A DNA stretch of 20,492 nucleotides, taken from positions 1-20,492 of IMG/VR virus record IMGVR_UViG_3300033273_000811; one strand, written 5' to 3'. Position 1 is the first letter of the stretch, and each line of letters opens with the position of its first letter. This DNA comes from a virus. Shown here one piece after another: positions 13,701-20,492 of this stretch. Below the pieces are notes generated by a model, which made no database searches, had not been told where the DNA came from, and was given only the letters and a program-made list of their open reading frames with translations. The translations under genes and the position numbers were made by a program.

Positions 13701-16603
13701 CAGTTGGTGATCCTCCAGCATCCAAGTGTTTTGCTTCTCCATCACTGATTGGTGATGTTGTCATCAACGATGTAAGAAACAGTGTCACTAGAGAGAGTGT
13801 TGATAAGTATTTCCGCGACACTGATGTTGGTGTAGGTATCACTAATATTGTTTCATCTGGAACTGCACATACGATTACATCTGTTATTGATCATGGACTT
13901 AATCGTGTGACATCACTGTCAATCGTCAGTGGTGGTGCTGGATATGGATCTGGTGCAGCTGGTGATCTCTATAATGCTAAACTGGTTGCCATCGGTTCAT
14001 CCACAACTGGTAAGCACGCCACTGCTAAGATTACATTTAACTCTAGCGGAACTATCACTGCTGTCAAAGTAATGAACGGCGGTGCTGCTTATGGTGTTGG
14101 TAATACCATGGCAGTTGTGGGTGTCGCTACTACATCTGGATATTCTCAAGCAGTTGTTCAGGTATCAAACATCTACGACAACGTAGGAGACTCAATCCGT
14201 GTGCTTGGTGTTTCTTCTGCATCACTTCAGAATTATAACGACCTTTATCGTATTACTGGTGTTGAAATCGGTGCTGCAACATCAGTTACTGTGGCTGCGG
14301 CAAGCACGATTGTTGGTCTGTCTGAAGCAGGCATAGGTTTCACTGATACTCAGAATGCTTACTTCTATCTGACTGGTGAAGCACTACGTATTTCAGCATT
14401 GGATTACACCAGCAGCGGTGGTATTGCAACAGTCACAACTTCAAACCGTCACGGACTGAAAGTCAACAGTAAGGTTAGATTTACTGGTGCGGATCAAGCA
14501 CTTTACAATGGCGACTTCATTGTTAAAGAGAACCTCAGTCTGACTTCATTCTCAGTCAATGTTGGAACTGGAACCACAGCACCAACGATGTCTGGCACGA
14601 TGTTTGGATATCGTGAGGGTTATTCATCTACAGACGGTTCTTTGACCATTGATGATGAAAGCCTGAACGGAAGAATGGTTCCTTCTTATGCAGGTATTAC
14701 TACAACTCTTGCTGCTAACGTTGATAATGCAACCACTGCAAATGTCAGTTTGACTGACCTTTCAACACTGGATGTCAACATCGGTGATTATCTGATGGTT
14801 GATGATGAACTTGTTCGTGTTAAGACTACAACTACAGGTTCTAACCCAATCTCTGTGTTCCGTGGTGTTCTCGGAACAAAGGCAACAGCACACGATATTA
14901 ACTCTGTCGTTAGAAGAGTTAGAGTTGATCCCGTTGAATTGAGAAGACACTCAATCAACAGGGCATCTGGACATACATTTGAGTATGTTGGATTTGGTCC
15001 TGGTAACTACTCAACTGCTCTGCCACAGAAACAGAATCGTGCGATCTCTGGTAAAGAAGAGATTCTGTCACAGTCCACCAAGCAAGATGGTGGTGTGAAC
15101 TTCTTCACTGGAATGAACGATAAGGGTATTTCGTTCTCTGGCAACAGAAAACTCAGCACTTTGACTGGTGTTGAAGAAATCTTTGATACCCCAGTTCGCA
15201 CTGTGACTGGTGAGGACATTGGTAATGACTCTTCCATCAATATTGTTAGCCCACTAGAGGGTAGATTCTCTCGTTCCATCATTGTTGAGGGTGGATCTGA
15301 TAATAAGGCAACTTCCGAGTTCAATGGTCCTGTAATCTTTAATGAGAAGGTTACCTCACTCTCAACTAAGGGTGTTGAGATGGACTCGCTCTTCCTGCAG
15401 GGCGGTGCTACAGTTTCGCGTAAGTATACCGTTGGATTTGCTACTCCAACACAAGCAGGAAACTACGGAGATATTGTTTTCCAAGGTAGACCCACTAAGG
15501 GTGGTAACTCTGGTTGGATCTATACCACTGATAATGATTGGTATCGCTTCGGCACAATCAGTCTTTCACTGCTAGATCAAGGTCTGGTTGGTCTCTATGA
15601 TGGTGTTGGTATTGGAACCACATCACCTAATCCAGAGGGTGGCACCAAGAGAAAACTTCTGGTTGGTTCTGGCACCACACAATTCTCCGTTGATGATATT
15701 GGCGTTGGTATCGGAACCACCGCAAATGAGTACAAACTCCACATCATTGGTAACCAGAATGTTGTGGGATATGTCACAGCATCTTACTTCATAGGTGATG
15801 GTTCTGGTATTACAAACATCAACGCATCTAACACTGGTTGGACACAAATCACTGGTGGCATCTATGATACAGCACTTGGTGTCGTTGGTGTTGGTACATC
15901 AGTTCCTAAGTACAACCTTGAGGTTGGTTTGGTTGGAATGGGTTCAACCGCATTCCAAGTCAATGGAGACTCTAGATTCATTGGTCTAACGACTGCTGCT
16001 AACGTATTTGTTGGTGGTGCTCTGACCGCACTTGGTTCTTACAACATTGAGAATGTTTCTTCGGGTGTCATTCGCGCATCTTCTGTTGGCATCGGAACCA
16101 CAAATCCAGTACAATCATTCCAGGTTGGAAGCGGAACTACAACTCTGCTTACGGTCACTGGTATTGGTTCGGTCGGTATCGGAACCACATCACCAACCGT
16201 TGATCTACAGGTTGATGGACACTCACAGTTCAAGACTTACTCTGAAACTGTCGGTGTTGCTACCGTTGTATCTGGTGTTGTTACGATTGACTTGTCTAAC
16301 GCACAATCGTTCATCTGTACCGCAACCAGTGCGATCACGCAGTTCACTGTATCCAATCCACCATCCGGTTCTTCTTCGTTCACTATCAGACTGACACAAG
16401 GAAGTTCCGCAGTCGCGGTTGGTATTGATACATTCAAGACATCTGGTGGTGCTGATATTCCAGTTTACTGGCCAGGTGGACTCGCGCCGATAGTTACGCC
16501 GACAGCAGACGCGACAGACATCTACTCATTCAAAACATTTGATGGTGACAACCTATCATCAGTCGGTCTGTATGGCGTCGTTGGAGGTCAGAACTTCTCA
16601 TGA
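10703..16603 (+). CDS. Giant virion structural protein, pectin-lyase-like N-terminus and fibre-like C-terminus
   Basis: This 1966-aa protein starts MGLSRLDNFLKSSRGTILYV, a start I associate with a large structural protein of T4-like cyanophages. Residues about 14-60 contain NSLTRPFKTIQRALLEAARF and then TIQVYPGDHVI, the opening of parallel beta-helix (pectin-lyase-like) folds. The helix probably runs to about 260 (GGVIIPRGTSLVGVDVRKTK). Many Ser/Thr/Gly beta repeats follow, with a G-G-x-x-Y unit near 1075-1140. From about 1633 VGIGTTSP-type shaft motifs recur four times. The C-terminus (DIYSFKTFDGDN ... YGVVGGQNFS) matches a common fibre end. A role as a long fibre or host-contact protein fits; no enzymatic residues are identified. 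The stop overlaps the next start (ATGA). Confidence 0.8.
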   Translation: MGLSRLDNFLKSSRGTILYVNPNDLDATDSIENQGNSLTRPFKTIQRALLEAARFSYQRGLNNDRFAKTTIQVYPGDHVIDNRPGFIPDGTNNYRLRNGTTSDNLPAFDLSTNLDLASADNNLFKLNSIHGGVIIPRGTSLVGVDVRKTKIRPKYIPSPTNSNIERSAIFRVTGGCYFGQFSIFDADPNGVCFTDYTTNTSVPNFSHHKLTVFEYADGTNNVSINDAFQTFTADRTDLQMYYEKVSLVYGQSSGRSIEPDYPSTSLDIEPKIDEFRIVGSTGESVGISSIKAGDGTTSTTSITVTTTTAVPGLDVDTPFRISGITASGYNGQHVVNEKLSSTQILYKVQTAPDTALPSATGATIALVSDTVTSASPYIFNCSLRSVYGMCGMHADGSKADGFKSMVVAQYTGIGLQKDDNAFLKYNSTTGVWDDNTVAGNEAISTDSRAVYKPDYENFHIKVSNKAVIQAVSIFAIGYAEQFLAESGADIAITNSNSNFGARALVAKGFRNDAFAQDDVGYITHIIPPKEVPLTETAIEFQSIDVNKTQALTGVGSTGHLFLFNQTNADVKPETVVQGYRIGARTNDTLRVLVSYGSSTTEYTARITMPDSELSGEKTFDVNRSVTGINSIGSYSDGGNANVVTLSAAHSFLNGESVRVLSDDGHLPDGLTPNTVYFAITEGTGISTNTNIKIAKTLTDAQNNNPVSINEKGGVLKVVSRVSDKVAGDLGHPVQYDSTNGQWYINVSTASTENNIYSTIVGLGSTGLGSATPRTFVNRKSDRRNANDTLYRARYVIPSSAGGAVARPPTDGFIIQESNTGIGATDAEIQTYFGSGSITNVNQQRNFRFIADATWDGTNALITTELPHNLTDGAQVELVNIKSANNTTGTANTGFNRTYDVIGISSATQFIVGLATDPGSFSSDTSSRTTSLPYFKKKRLNNTFYVYNHSEVQPYIAGEQDGIYYVTMLNSTNSPTISPFTAEKFSQPVKELFPQTSRDNPVGDPPASKCFASPSLIGDVVINDVRNSVTRESVDKYFRDTDVGVGITNIVSSGTAHTITSVIDHGLNRVTSLSIVSGGAGYGSGAAGDLYNAKLVAIGSSTTGKHATAKITFNSSGTITAVKVMNGGAAYGVGNTMAVVGVATTSGYSQAVVQVSNIYDNVGDSIRVLGVSSASLQNYNDLYRITGVEIGAATSVTVAAASTIVGLSEAGIGFTDTQNAYFYLTGEALRISALDYTSSGGIATVTTSNRHGLKVNSKVRFTGADQALYNGDFIVKENLSLTSFSVNVGTGTTAPTMSGTMFGYREGYSSTDGSLTIDDESLNGRMVPSYAGITTTLAANVDNATTANVSLTDLSTLDVNIGDYLMVDDELVRVKTTTTGSNPISVFRGVLGTKATAHDINSVVRRVRVDPVELRRHSINRASGHTFEYVGFGPGNYSTALPQKQNRAISGKEEILSQSTKQDGGVNFFTGMNDKGISFSGNRKLSTLTGVEEIFDTPVRTVTGEDIGNDSSINIVSPLEGRFSRSIIVEGGSDNKATSEFNGPVIFNEKVTSLSTKGVEMDSLFLQGGATVSRKYTVGFATPTQAGNYGDIVFQGRPTKGGNSGWIYTTDNDWYRFGTISLSLLDQGLVGLYDGVGIGTTSPNPEGGTKRKLLVGSGTTQFSVDDIGVGIGTTANEYKLHIIGNQNVVGYVTASYFIGDGSGITNINASNTGWTQITGGIYDTALGVVGVGTSVPKYNLEVGLVGMGSTAFQVNGDSRFIGLTTAANVFVGGALTALGSYNIENVSSGVIRASSVGIGTTNPVQSFQVGSGTTTLLTVTGIGSVGIGTTSPTVDLQVDGHSQFKTYSETVGVATVVSGVVTIDLSNAQSFICTATSAITQFTVSNPPSGSSSFTIRLTQGSSAVAVGIDTFKTSGGADIPVYWPGGLAPIVTPTADATDIYSFKTFDGDNLSSVGLYGVVGGQNFS

Positions 16604-18960
16604 GCGATCAGGATTTTTTCCGTCTTATTCCTACCAAGTTGGACCTCAATGGTCCAATCTTGGGATTCTCAACAAACCCAGTCGGAGTCGGAACCACTAA
16701 TGGTGGTTCTGTAACTCTTTCTGGTATTGCAACAGCAGAGTTCCCTAACTCTGCTAATAATGATGGTTCTATTTCATATCAGTGGTATGAGGTAGGTGAG
16801 GGTGCTGTATCAAATGGTGATAATGTCACTGGAGCAGCAACCACTACGATTACATTATCCAATCTCTCTACACCAGGAGACAATGGAAGACAGTTCTTCC
16901 TGAGAGCAGATTACCAACCTGCCCAAAGAACAACGGGTAATGCGGTTAATGATCCTCTAGATTCTGACACAGCAACGATCACTGTTGATCCTTTGATTGA
17001 GATTGTTGCTCAACCATCAAACAGACAAGCACTTATTGATACTGATACTACTTTTACTATTAATGCAAGTTTGACAGATTCATCGTATGAAACTCCCCTT
17101 TCATATCAATGGGCACTTGAGGGAGAAGATATTGATGATGGAACAGTAACCACTGAGGTTAGTGCAACAAATGTTGATATTACATATACTTCTGACGATG
17201 CCATTGATCTTCCTTCCGATGCTACAGATGTCATAATCACAGTTGCGGGAGGAAAAGGCGGAGGTGGTGGTTCTGACGCTGGTGGCAGTGGTGGCAGTGG
17301 TGGAAATGGAAGAGCTGCGAAGTTTACTTATCCTGATGGTGCTAGAACTCTTACGATAAGAGTTGGAAATAGAGGTAATGGTGGAACAAGTGGTGGTAAT
17401 AATGCATTTGGTACAGGCGGATCAAGCACCGTAGCAGATGGTGGTAATGGTGGTGGTGCTGGACAAAACGGTTGGTCCGGTGGTGGTGGAGGAGGCGGTG
17501 GTGCCTCTGGAGTATATGATTCAGAAACAGATTCATACACTATCGTCGCTGGAGGCGGCGGTGGCGGTGGTGGTGGTTCGCACAATCGTGGTGGAAGTGG
17601 AGGAGGAACTGCTGATGGTTTTTCAACAACTACATCAGTTTCAGTAAGTGATGGTGATGCTGGACAAACTAAATCTGGTGATGGTGGCGGCGGAGGCGGA
17701 GGAGGCGGTGGTGCCTCTGGTGGATCAGGAGGAAGTTCTGGTGAAGATAATAGTAATGGTGGTTCTGGGGGTAATGGTGCAGGTTCAAAATATGTAAGCT
17801 CAGTCGCAACTTTAGATTCGCAATGGGAGAATGATGGTGACGGATATGTAAATCTAAAGTTCACCACCGCGACCGACATTCCTGGTGTAACAGTAACCAG
17901 AACAATTACTAATGTTGTTTCTGGAACAAATACGGAAACCCTGACTATTAGATCTGATAGTGTTGGTATTCAAACCGTGTCTGTTAGACTTACTCAATCT
18001 GATGCGACAAACTCACCACTTACGAGTGATACGGTAAACTTTGCAGCGGTGTCTGATGCAAATCAATACAATGTAAATGTAGAGGCAATCGGTATTGCAA
18101 ATACTGCAACACTTTCATCAGTCAATCTCTTTAACGGAGATTACACTTTCTATACTTCTGGAAGTGATGCTGCAGAATCAAGAATCACAAACTACTACAG
18201 CATCTATGCACCTGACAAAGATCTGAGTGTTGAGATGGACCTTTACGGTGGTAAGGGATATGACAAAGGTTCTTACACTGGTGGAGAAGGTGGATTCTCT
18301 CGTGTCAGATTTACAATGGAACAGAATGTTGAATATGTGATTGCGGGATTATCCACATCTGTCAACGCACCATTTGTGTATAGAAAAGCACAGTTGATCG
18401 CTGCTGTCGGAGGCGGTGGTGATGCTGGTGGATCTGGTAATGGTGGTTTCGGCGGTGGAGTTGGCGTTTCTGGTGAAGGTGGTAGCGGTCGTGGTGCTGG
18501 ATCTGGTGGATCTGCATTTGATGCAGGCACACTCCCTGCGAATGGAATCTTTGGATCTAGAACATCATTGACTGCAACTGCACCCGACACAAAGGCTACC
18601 ACTCCTTCAGGCGGTAGAGCACTGAAGTGTACCAGAGGTGACTATTGGAGAGATCAAGGATTCACTGCTTGCGAAGATGTTACAACGGGTCAAGCACGCA
18701 TTTCAGATGGAACTGTAGTCGCTAATACTGCTTCTATTACCAGAGGTTACAAGGATGGATATAGCATCATTCAAACTGATGGCAGAGGTGACTCTGGTGG
18801 TGGCGACGGCGGTGCTGGAGCAACAGGTGGTAATGGAGGAACCAGCGATTCTGGTGGTGGAGGAGGATCAGGATACACTGATGGATCTGTCACCGTGGTA
18901 GATGCGAACCTTGGTGGTGGTGATGAAAATGCTCGTGTGGTATTGAGAATCGTAACCTGA
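16600..18960 (+). CDS. Ig-like and glycine-rich virion protein, probable receptor-binding adhesin
   Basis: The 786-aa product is translationally coupled to the giant gene upstream (ATGA). Residues about 35-125 and 130-215 look like Ig-like domains (SISYQWYEVGEGAV; PLSYQWALEGED), and a third beta domain is near 420-485. Residues 217-396, 550-646 and 728-780 are glycine-rich, with runs of up to nine Gly. They have a sheet-flanked layout (DVIITVAGGKGGGGG; TIRVGNRGNGG; YTIVAGGGGGGGGG). This resembles glycine-rich domains of some phage adhesins (gp38-type, polyglycine helices) and of ALK/LTK receptors. Such regions probably pack as polyglycine II helices at the fibre tip. Receptor binding is inferred from this and from position. 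An exact 23-base direct repeat lies within the first Gly block. Confidence 0.75.
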   Translation: MSDQDFFRLIPTKLDLNGPILGFSTNPVGVGTTNGGSVTLSGIATAEFPNSANNDGSISYQWYEVGEGAVSNGDNVTGAATTTITLSNLSTPGDNGRQFFLRADYQPAQRTTGNAVNDPLDSDTATITVDPLIEIVAQPSNRQALIDTDTTFTINASLTDSSYETPLSYQWALEGEDIDDGTVTTEVSATNVDITYTSDDAIDLPSDATDVIITVAGGKGGGGGSDAGGSGGSGGNGRAAKFTYPDGARTLTIRVGNRGNGGTSGGNNAFGTGGSSTVADGGNGGGAGQNGWSGGGGGGGGASGVYDSETDSYTIVAGGGGGGGGGSHNRGGSGGGTADGFSTTTSVSVSDGDAGQTKSGDGGGGGGGGGGASGGSGGSSGEDNSNGGSGGNGAGSKYVSSVATLDSQWENDGDGYVNLKFTTATDIPGVTVTRTITNVVSGTNTETLTIRSDSVGIQTVSVRLTQSDATNSPLTSDTVNFAAVSDANQYNVNVEAIGIANTATLSSVNLFNGDYTFYTSGSDAAESRITNYYSIYAPDKDLSVEMDLYGGKGYDKGSYTGGEGGFSRVRFTMEQNVEYVIAGLSTSVNAPFVYRKAQLIAAVGGGGDAGGSGNGGFGGGVGVSGEGGSGRGAGSGGSAFDAGTLPANGIFGSRTSLTATAPDTKATTPSGGRALKCTRGDYWRDQGFTACEDVTTGQARISDGTVVANTASITRGYKDGYSIIQTDGRGDSGGGDGGAGATGGNGGTSDSGGGGGSGYTDGSVTVVDANLGGGDENARVVLRIVT
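17488..17720 (+). repeat. 23-base direct repeat pair in the Gly-rich coding region
   Basis: Bases 17488-17510 and 17698-17720 are identical (core GGAGGCGGTGGTGCCTCTGG). The offset is 210 bases, an exact multiple of three, so recombination between copies would remove or add 70 residues in frame. Confidence 0.85.
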
Positions 18961-18966
18961 TAAATA
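18959..18966 (+). promoter_or_regulatory. Late promoter motif GATAAATA
   Basis: GATAAATA overlaps the stop of the adhesin gene and lies 31 bases before ATG 18998. It is identical to the site at 10666 and is followed by a purine-rich ribosome site (GGGGGGAGAG, 18979-18988). Confidence 0.6.
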
Positions 18967-18997
18967 ATTAAAATCTATGGGGGGAGAGTGAACCCTA

Positions 18998-19723
18998 ATG
19001 GCTGTCAATAAGAATTTTGTAGTCAAAAATGGTTTAGAGGTCAACACTAACCTCTTACTCGCTGATGCTGATAACAGTCGAGTTGGTGTTGGCACATCTG
19101 TACCTTCATTTACCCTCCATGTTTTTGGTGGCATTGGCGTAACTGATGTCAGTGTCACAGGTGTTACTACATTATCAAGCGATCTTAAGGTTGGATCAGG
19201 CGGAACTGGATTTGTTGTCACAACAGATTCAGCAACTGGTGCTGGTCAATCTGTTGGTATCAGAACTGGTTTCCCCGAATATACTTTAGATGTCCGTGGT
19301 CCTGTTAGTACAGGCACCACGGCATTGTATGTTTATGGTGATACCAGAATCACAGGTGACCTATTTGTTGATGATATCACATTTGATGATGCAACGATGC
19401 AGGACCTTACGGTCACTGATACATTAACAGTTGCAGGTGTAACCACTCTTGCAAGTGGTGGTGGTATATCCACTGTTGGTGGTCAACTTTATGTTGCAAG
19501 TGACATCAATGCTATTGGTGTTATTACAGCAACATCATTTATTGGTCTTGGTCAAATTGGTGTCGCATCTGAAGGCACCTTTGTTGGAACTGGTGTTACC
19601 TTAGTTGACTTTAAAACAACAACCGGAACTAACATCAACTCAGTTGATATATCTTCTGGTATTGCATCAGTAACTATCCAACCAGGTGTTTCACTTGGAC
19701 TCGCAATCGCTCTCGGCGGTTAA
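18998..19723 (+). CDS. Tail-fibre-type structural protein
   Basis: This 241-aa protein begins MAVNKNFVVKNGLEVNTNLL, an opening typical of small cyanophage fibre-type proteins. It carries fibre shaft units of the form VG(V/I)xTxxPxxxLxV: VGVGTSVPSFTLHVFG and VGIRTGFPEYTLDVRG. Short strand repeats follow (DTRITGDLFVDDITFDD; GGQLYVASDINAIGVITATS). The same unit occurs in the C-terminus of the 1966-aa protein, so the two may form similar trimeric beta-structured rods. There is no recognisable receptor-binding tip or chaperone domain; the C-terminus (VTIQPGVSLGLAIALGG) is short and hydrophobic. A strong purine-rich ribosome site precedes it, and its own late promoter motif lies upstream. Confidence 0.7.
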   Translation: MAVNKNFVVKNGLEVNTNLLLADADNSRVGVGTSVPSFTLHVFGGIGVTDVSVTGVTTLSSDLKVGSGGTGFVVTTDSATGAGQSVGIRTGFPEYTLDVRGPVSTGTTALYVYGDTRITGDLFVDDITFDDATMQDLTVTDTLTVAGVTTLASGGGISTVGGQLYVASDINAIGVITATSFIGLGQIGVASEGTFVGTGVTLVDFKTTTGTNINSVDISSGIASVTIQPGVSLGLAIALGG

Positions 19724-19729
19724 TAAATA
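19722..19729 (+). promoter_or_regulatory. Late promoter motif AATAAATA
   Basis: AATAAATA overlaps the stop of the preceding gene and lies 19 bases before ATG 19749. It is the same form as at 2541. Confidence 0.55.
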
Positions 19730-19748
19730 CATTTAACACTAAAGAACA

Positions 19749-20288
19749 ATGGCAGAAGCTTTTTCAAATAAGGTCGTGAGAGCGGCGGGAATTGTGACCA
19801 CCTATTCAGGTAGCTCTGTGGGTATTGCTAGCACCGCTATTACGGTGACAGCAAACACTGGTATTGGCGTTTCTGACTTGGTTGATAACGGCAACTTTAT
19901 TGCTGGAACCAGGGTTCACTCAATCAGTGGCACTACGATCTTTGTTGATCGTGCTTCTACCAACACTGCAGCGGCATCTAATCAAACGGTTAGATTCCTT
20001 GGTCCCACGACTGCATATACATCACCTGCAGCAACCAAGAGTATTTTGATTGGTGGAACATTCGCTAATAACACCAACAACTCAGTTAATCTGACACTAG
20101 AAACGCTGGATGCCAGCACTGGAATCACCGTTGCCATTGCGAGTAAGATTCCTGTTCCTGCTGGAAGTTCATTCGTCATCTCAGATACAGGTAAGACATT
20201 ACTTGAGGCAACTGATGAATTGAGAATTTATTGTGATACGACGAGCGCAATCGACGCATCACTCAGCATCCTGACAGGAGTCTCCTGA
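19749..20288 (+). CDS. Small beta-rich virion structural protein
   Basis: This 179-aa protein begins MAEAFSNKVVRAAGIVTTYS and is rich in Thr, Ser, Ala and Ile. Residues about 20-75 form a repeat-like beta region (SSVGIASTAITVTANTGIGV, GTRVHSISGTTIFVD). Residues 90-179 look like a small beta-sandwich domain (TKSILIGGTFAN, VNLTLETLD, VPAGSSFVISD, LRIYCDTTSAIDASLSIL) of the type found in head or tail decoration proteins. Its place between two fibre-type genes suggests a virion part. The exact role is unknown. The ribosome site is weak despite its own late promoter motif. Cyanophages commonly carry such a gene in this setting, judging from memory. Confidence 0.65.
   Translation: MAEAFSNKVVRAAGIVTTYSGSSVGIASTAITVTANTGIGVSDLVDNGNFIAGTRVHSISGTTIFVDRASTNTAAASNQTVRFLGPTTAYTSPAATKSILIGGTFANNTNNSVNLTLETLDASTGITVAIASKIPVPAGSSFVISDTGKTLLEATDELRIYCDTTSAIDASLSILTGVS
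20275..20287 (+). promoter_or_regulatory. Palindrome enclosing the ribosome site of the next gene
   Basis: CAGGAGTCTCCTG is a perfect odd-centred palindrome containing the AGGAG site (20276-20280) for ATG 20290. In RNA it can form a five-pair stem (CAGGA/TCCTG) with a three-base loop, which would hide the ribosome site. Ribosomes finishing the upstream gene (stop 20286-20288) would open it, tying the two genes together in translation. Confidence 0.4.
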
Positions 20289-20289
20289 T

Positions 20290-20492
20290 ATGGCAGATAG
20301 AAACGGATATATTGGAAGAGCACCGAGTGATTCATCGGTTGTTGTTGCAAGACAAACATTTCAACCCACTGGAATCACAACAACGTTTACCTTTGCATCG
20401 GGGTATACGATTGGATACTTAGATGTTTTCCTCAATGGTGCTAAGCAGATTGAGGGTCAAGACTATGATGCCAATAATGGTTCTACCTTTGA
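20290..20492 (+). CDS. Tail-fibre-type protein (N-terminal part, cut by window end)
   Basis: The frame begins MADRNGYIGRAPSDSSVVVA and stays open to the end of the window (67 full codons). The visible part includes GITTTFTFASGYTIGYLDVF followed by LNGAKQIEGQDY. This is the 'x-D-V-F-L-N-G-x-(K/Q)-L/I-x-x-G-x-D-Y' motif found at the start of many phage fibre proteins, where it forms a small beta domain before the shaft. AGGAG lies nine bases upstream of the start, inside a small palindrome. Total length and C-terminal domains cannot be judged. Confidence 0.75.
   Translation, partial: MADRNGYIGRAPSDSSVVVARQTFQPTGITTTFTFASGYTIGYLDVFLNGAKQIEGQDYDANNGSTF

Noticed and set aside
17328-17879. 183-codon minus-strand proline-rich frame
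   Set aside because: It is the antisense shadow of the glycine-rich block (GGN codons read as proline on the other strand).
1-20492. CRISPR array, insertion sequence or toxin-antitoxin pair
   Set aside because: No regularly spaced repeats, transposase motifs, terminal inverted repeats or recognisable toxin/antitoxin pair were seen; repeats present are protein-coding fibre units.

Overview
This window looks like part of the late structural region of a T4-like cyanophage (a myovirus of marine Synechococcus or Prochlorococcus). The support is a gp27-like hub C-terminus followed by a gp5-like OB-fold hub protein, very large fibre-type proteins with VGIGTTxP shaft motifs, a 2-oxoglutarate/Fe(II) oxygenase inside the structural cluster, a phage-borne tRNA-Leu, and A/G-ATAAATA motifs like the T4 late promoter before structural genes. 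All genes read on the + strand and are tightly packed, often with start and stop codons overlapping (TAATG, TGATG, GTGA, ATGA). The exact host and phage cannot be named from the sequence alone.

Layout. 1-2533: baseplate hub genes, namely the end of a gp27-like protein, a 75-aa acidic His-rich protein and a gp5-like protein with no lysozyme domain. 2581-9315: a late unit behind a late-promoter motif. It holds a 1561-aa mosaic protein with four PA14-like modules, a 213-aa beta-helix/spike-like protein, a 284-aa fibre-type protein with a conserved CVEGPE block, and a 2OG-Fe(II) oxygenase coupled to it by a 4-base overlap.

9295-10663: an island of small genes unlike its surroundings. It starts with a near-consensus sigma70 promoter (TTGACA-17-TAAAAT), carries five small protein genes and tRNA-Leu(UAA), has two more sigma70-like promoters near its end, and closes with a strong intrinsic terminator. 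One of the small genes (50 aa, 9627-9779) overlaps other reading frames and is easy to miss. The layout suggests a host-sigma (early) transcription unit nested inside late genes, possibly with a ~50-nt RNA at its end.

10666-20492: late expression resumes at GATAAATA. There is a 1966-aa protein with a pectin-lyase-like start and a fibre-like C-terminus, a 786-aa Ig-like plus glycine-rich protein that is probably an adhesin, two smaller fibre-type proteins each behind its own late-promoter motif, and the start of another fibre-type gene cut by the window end. Together the structural genes probably build the central hub, the spike and a set of host-recognition fibres, while the small island adds early-expressed accessory functions of unknown role.
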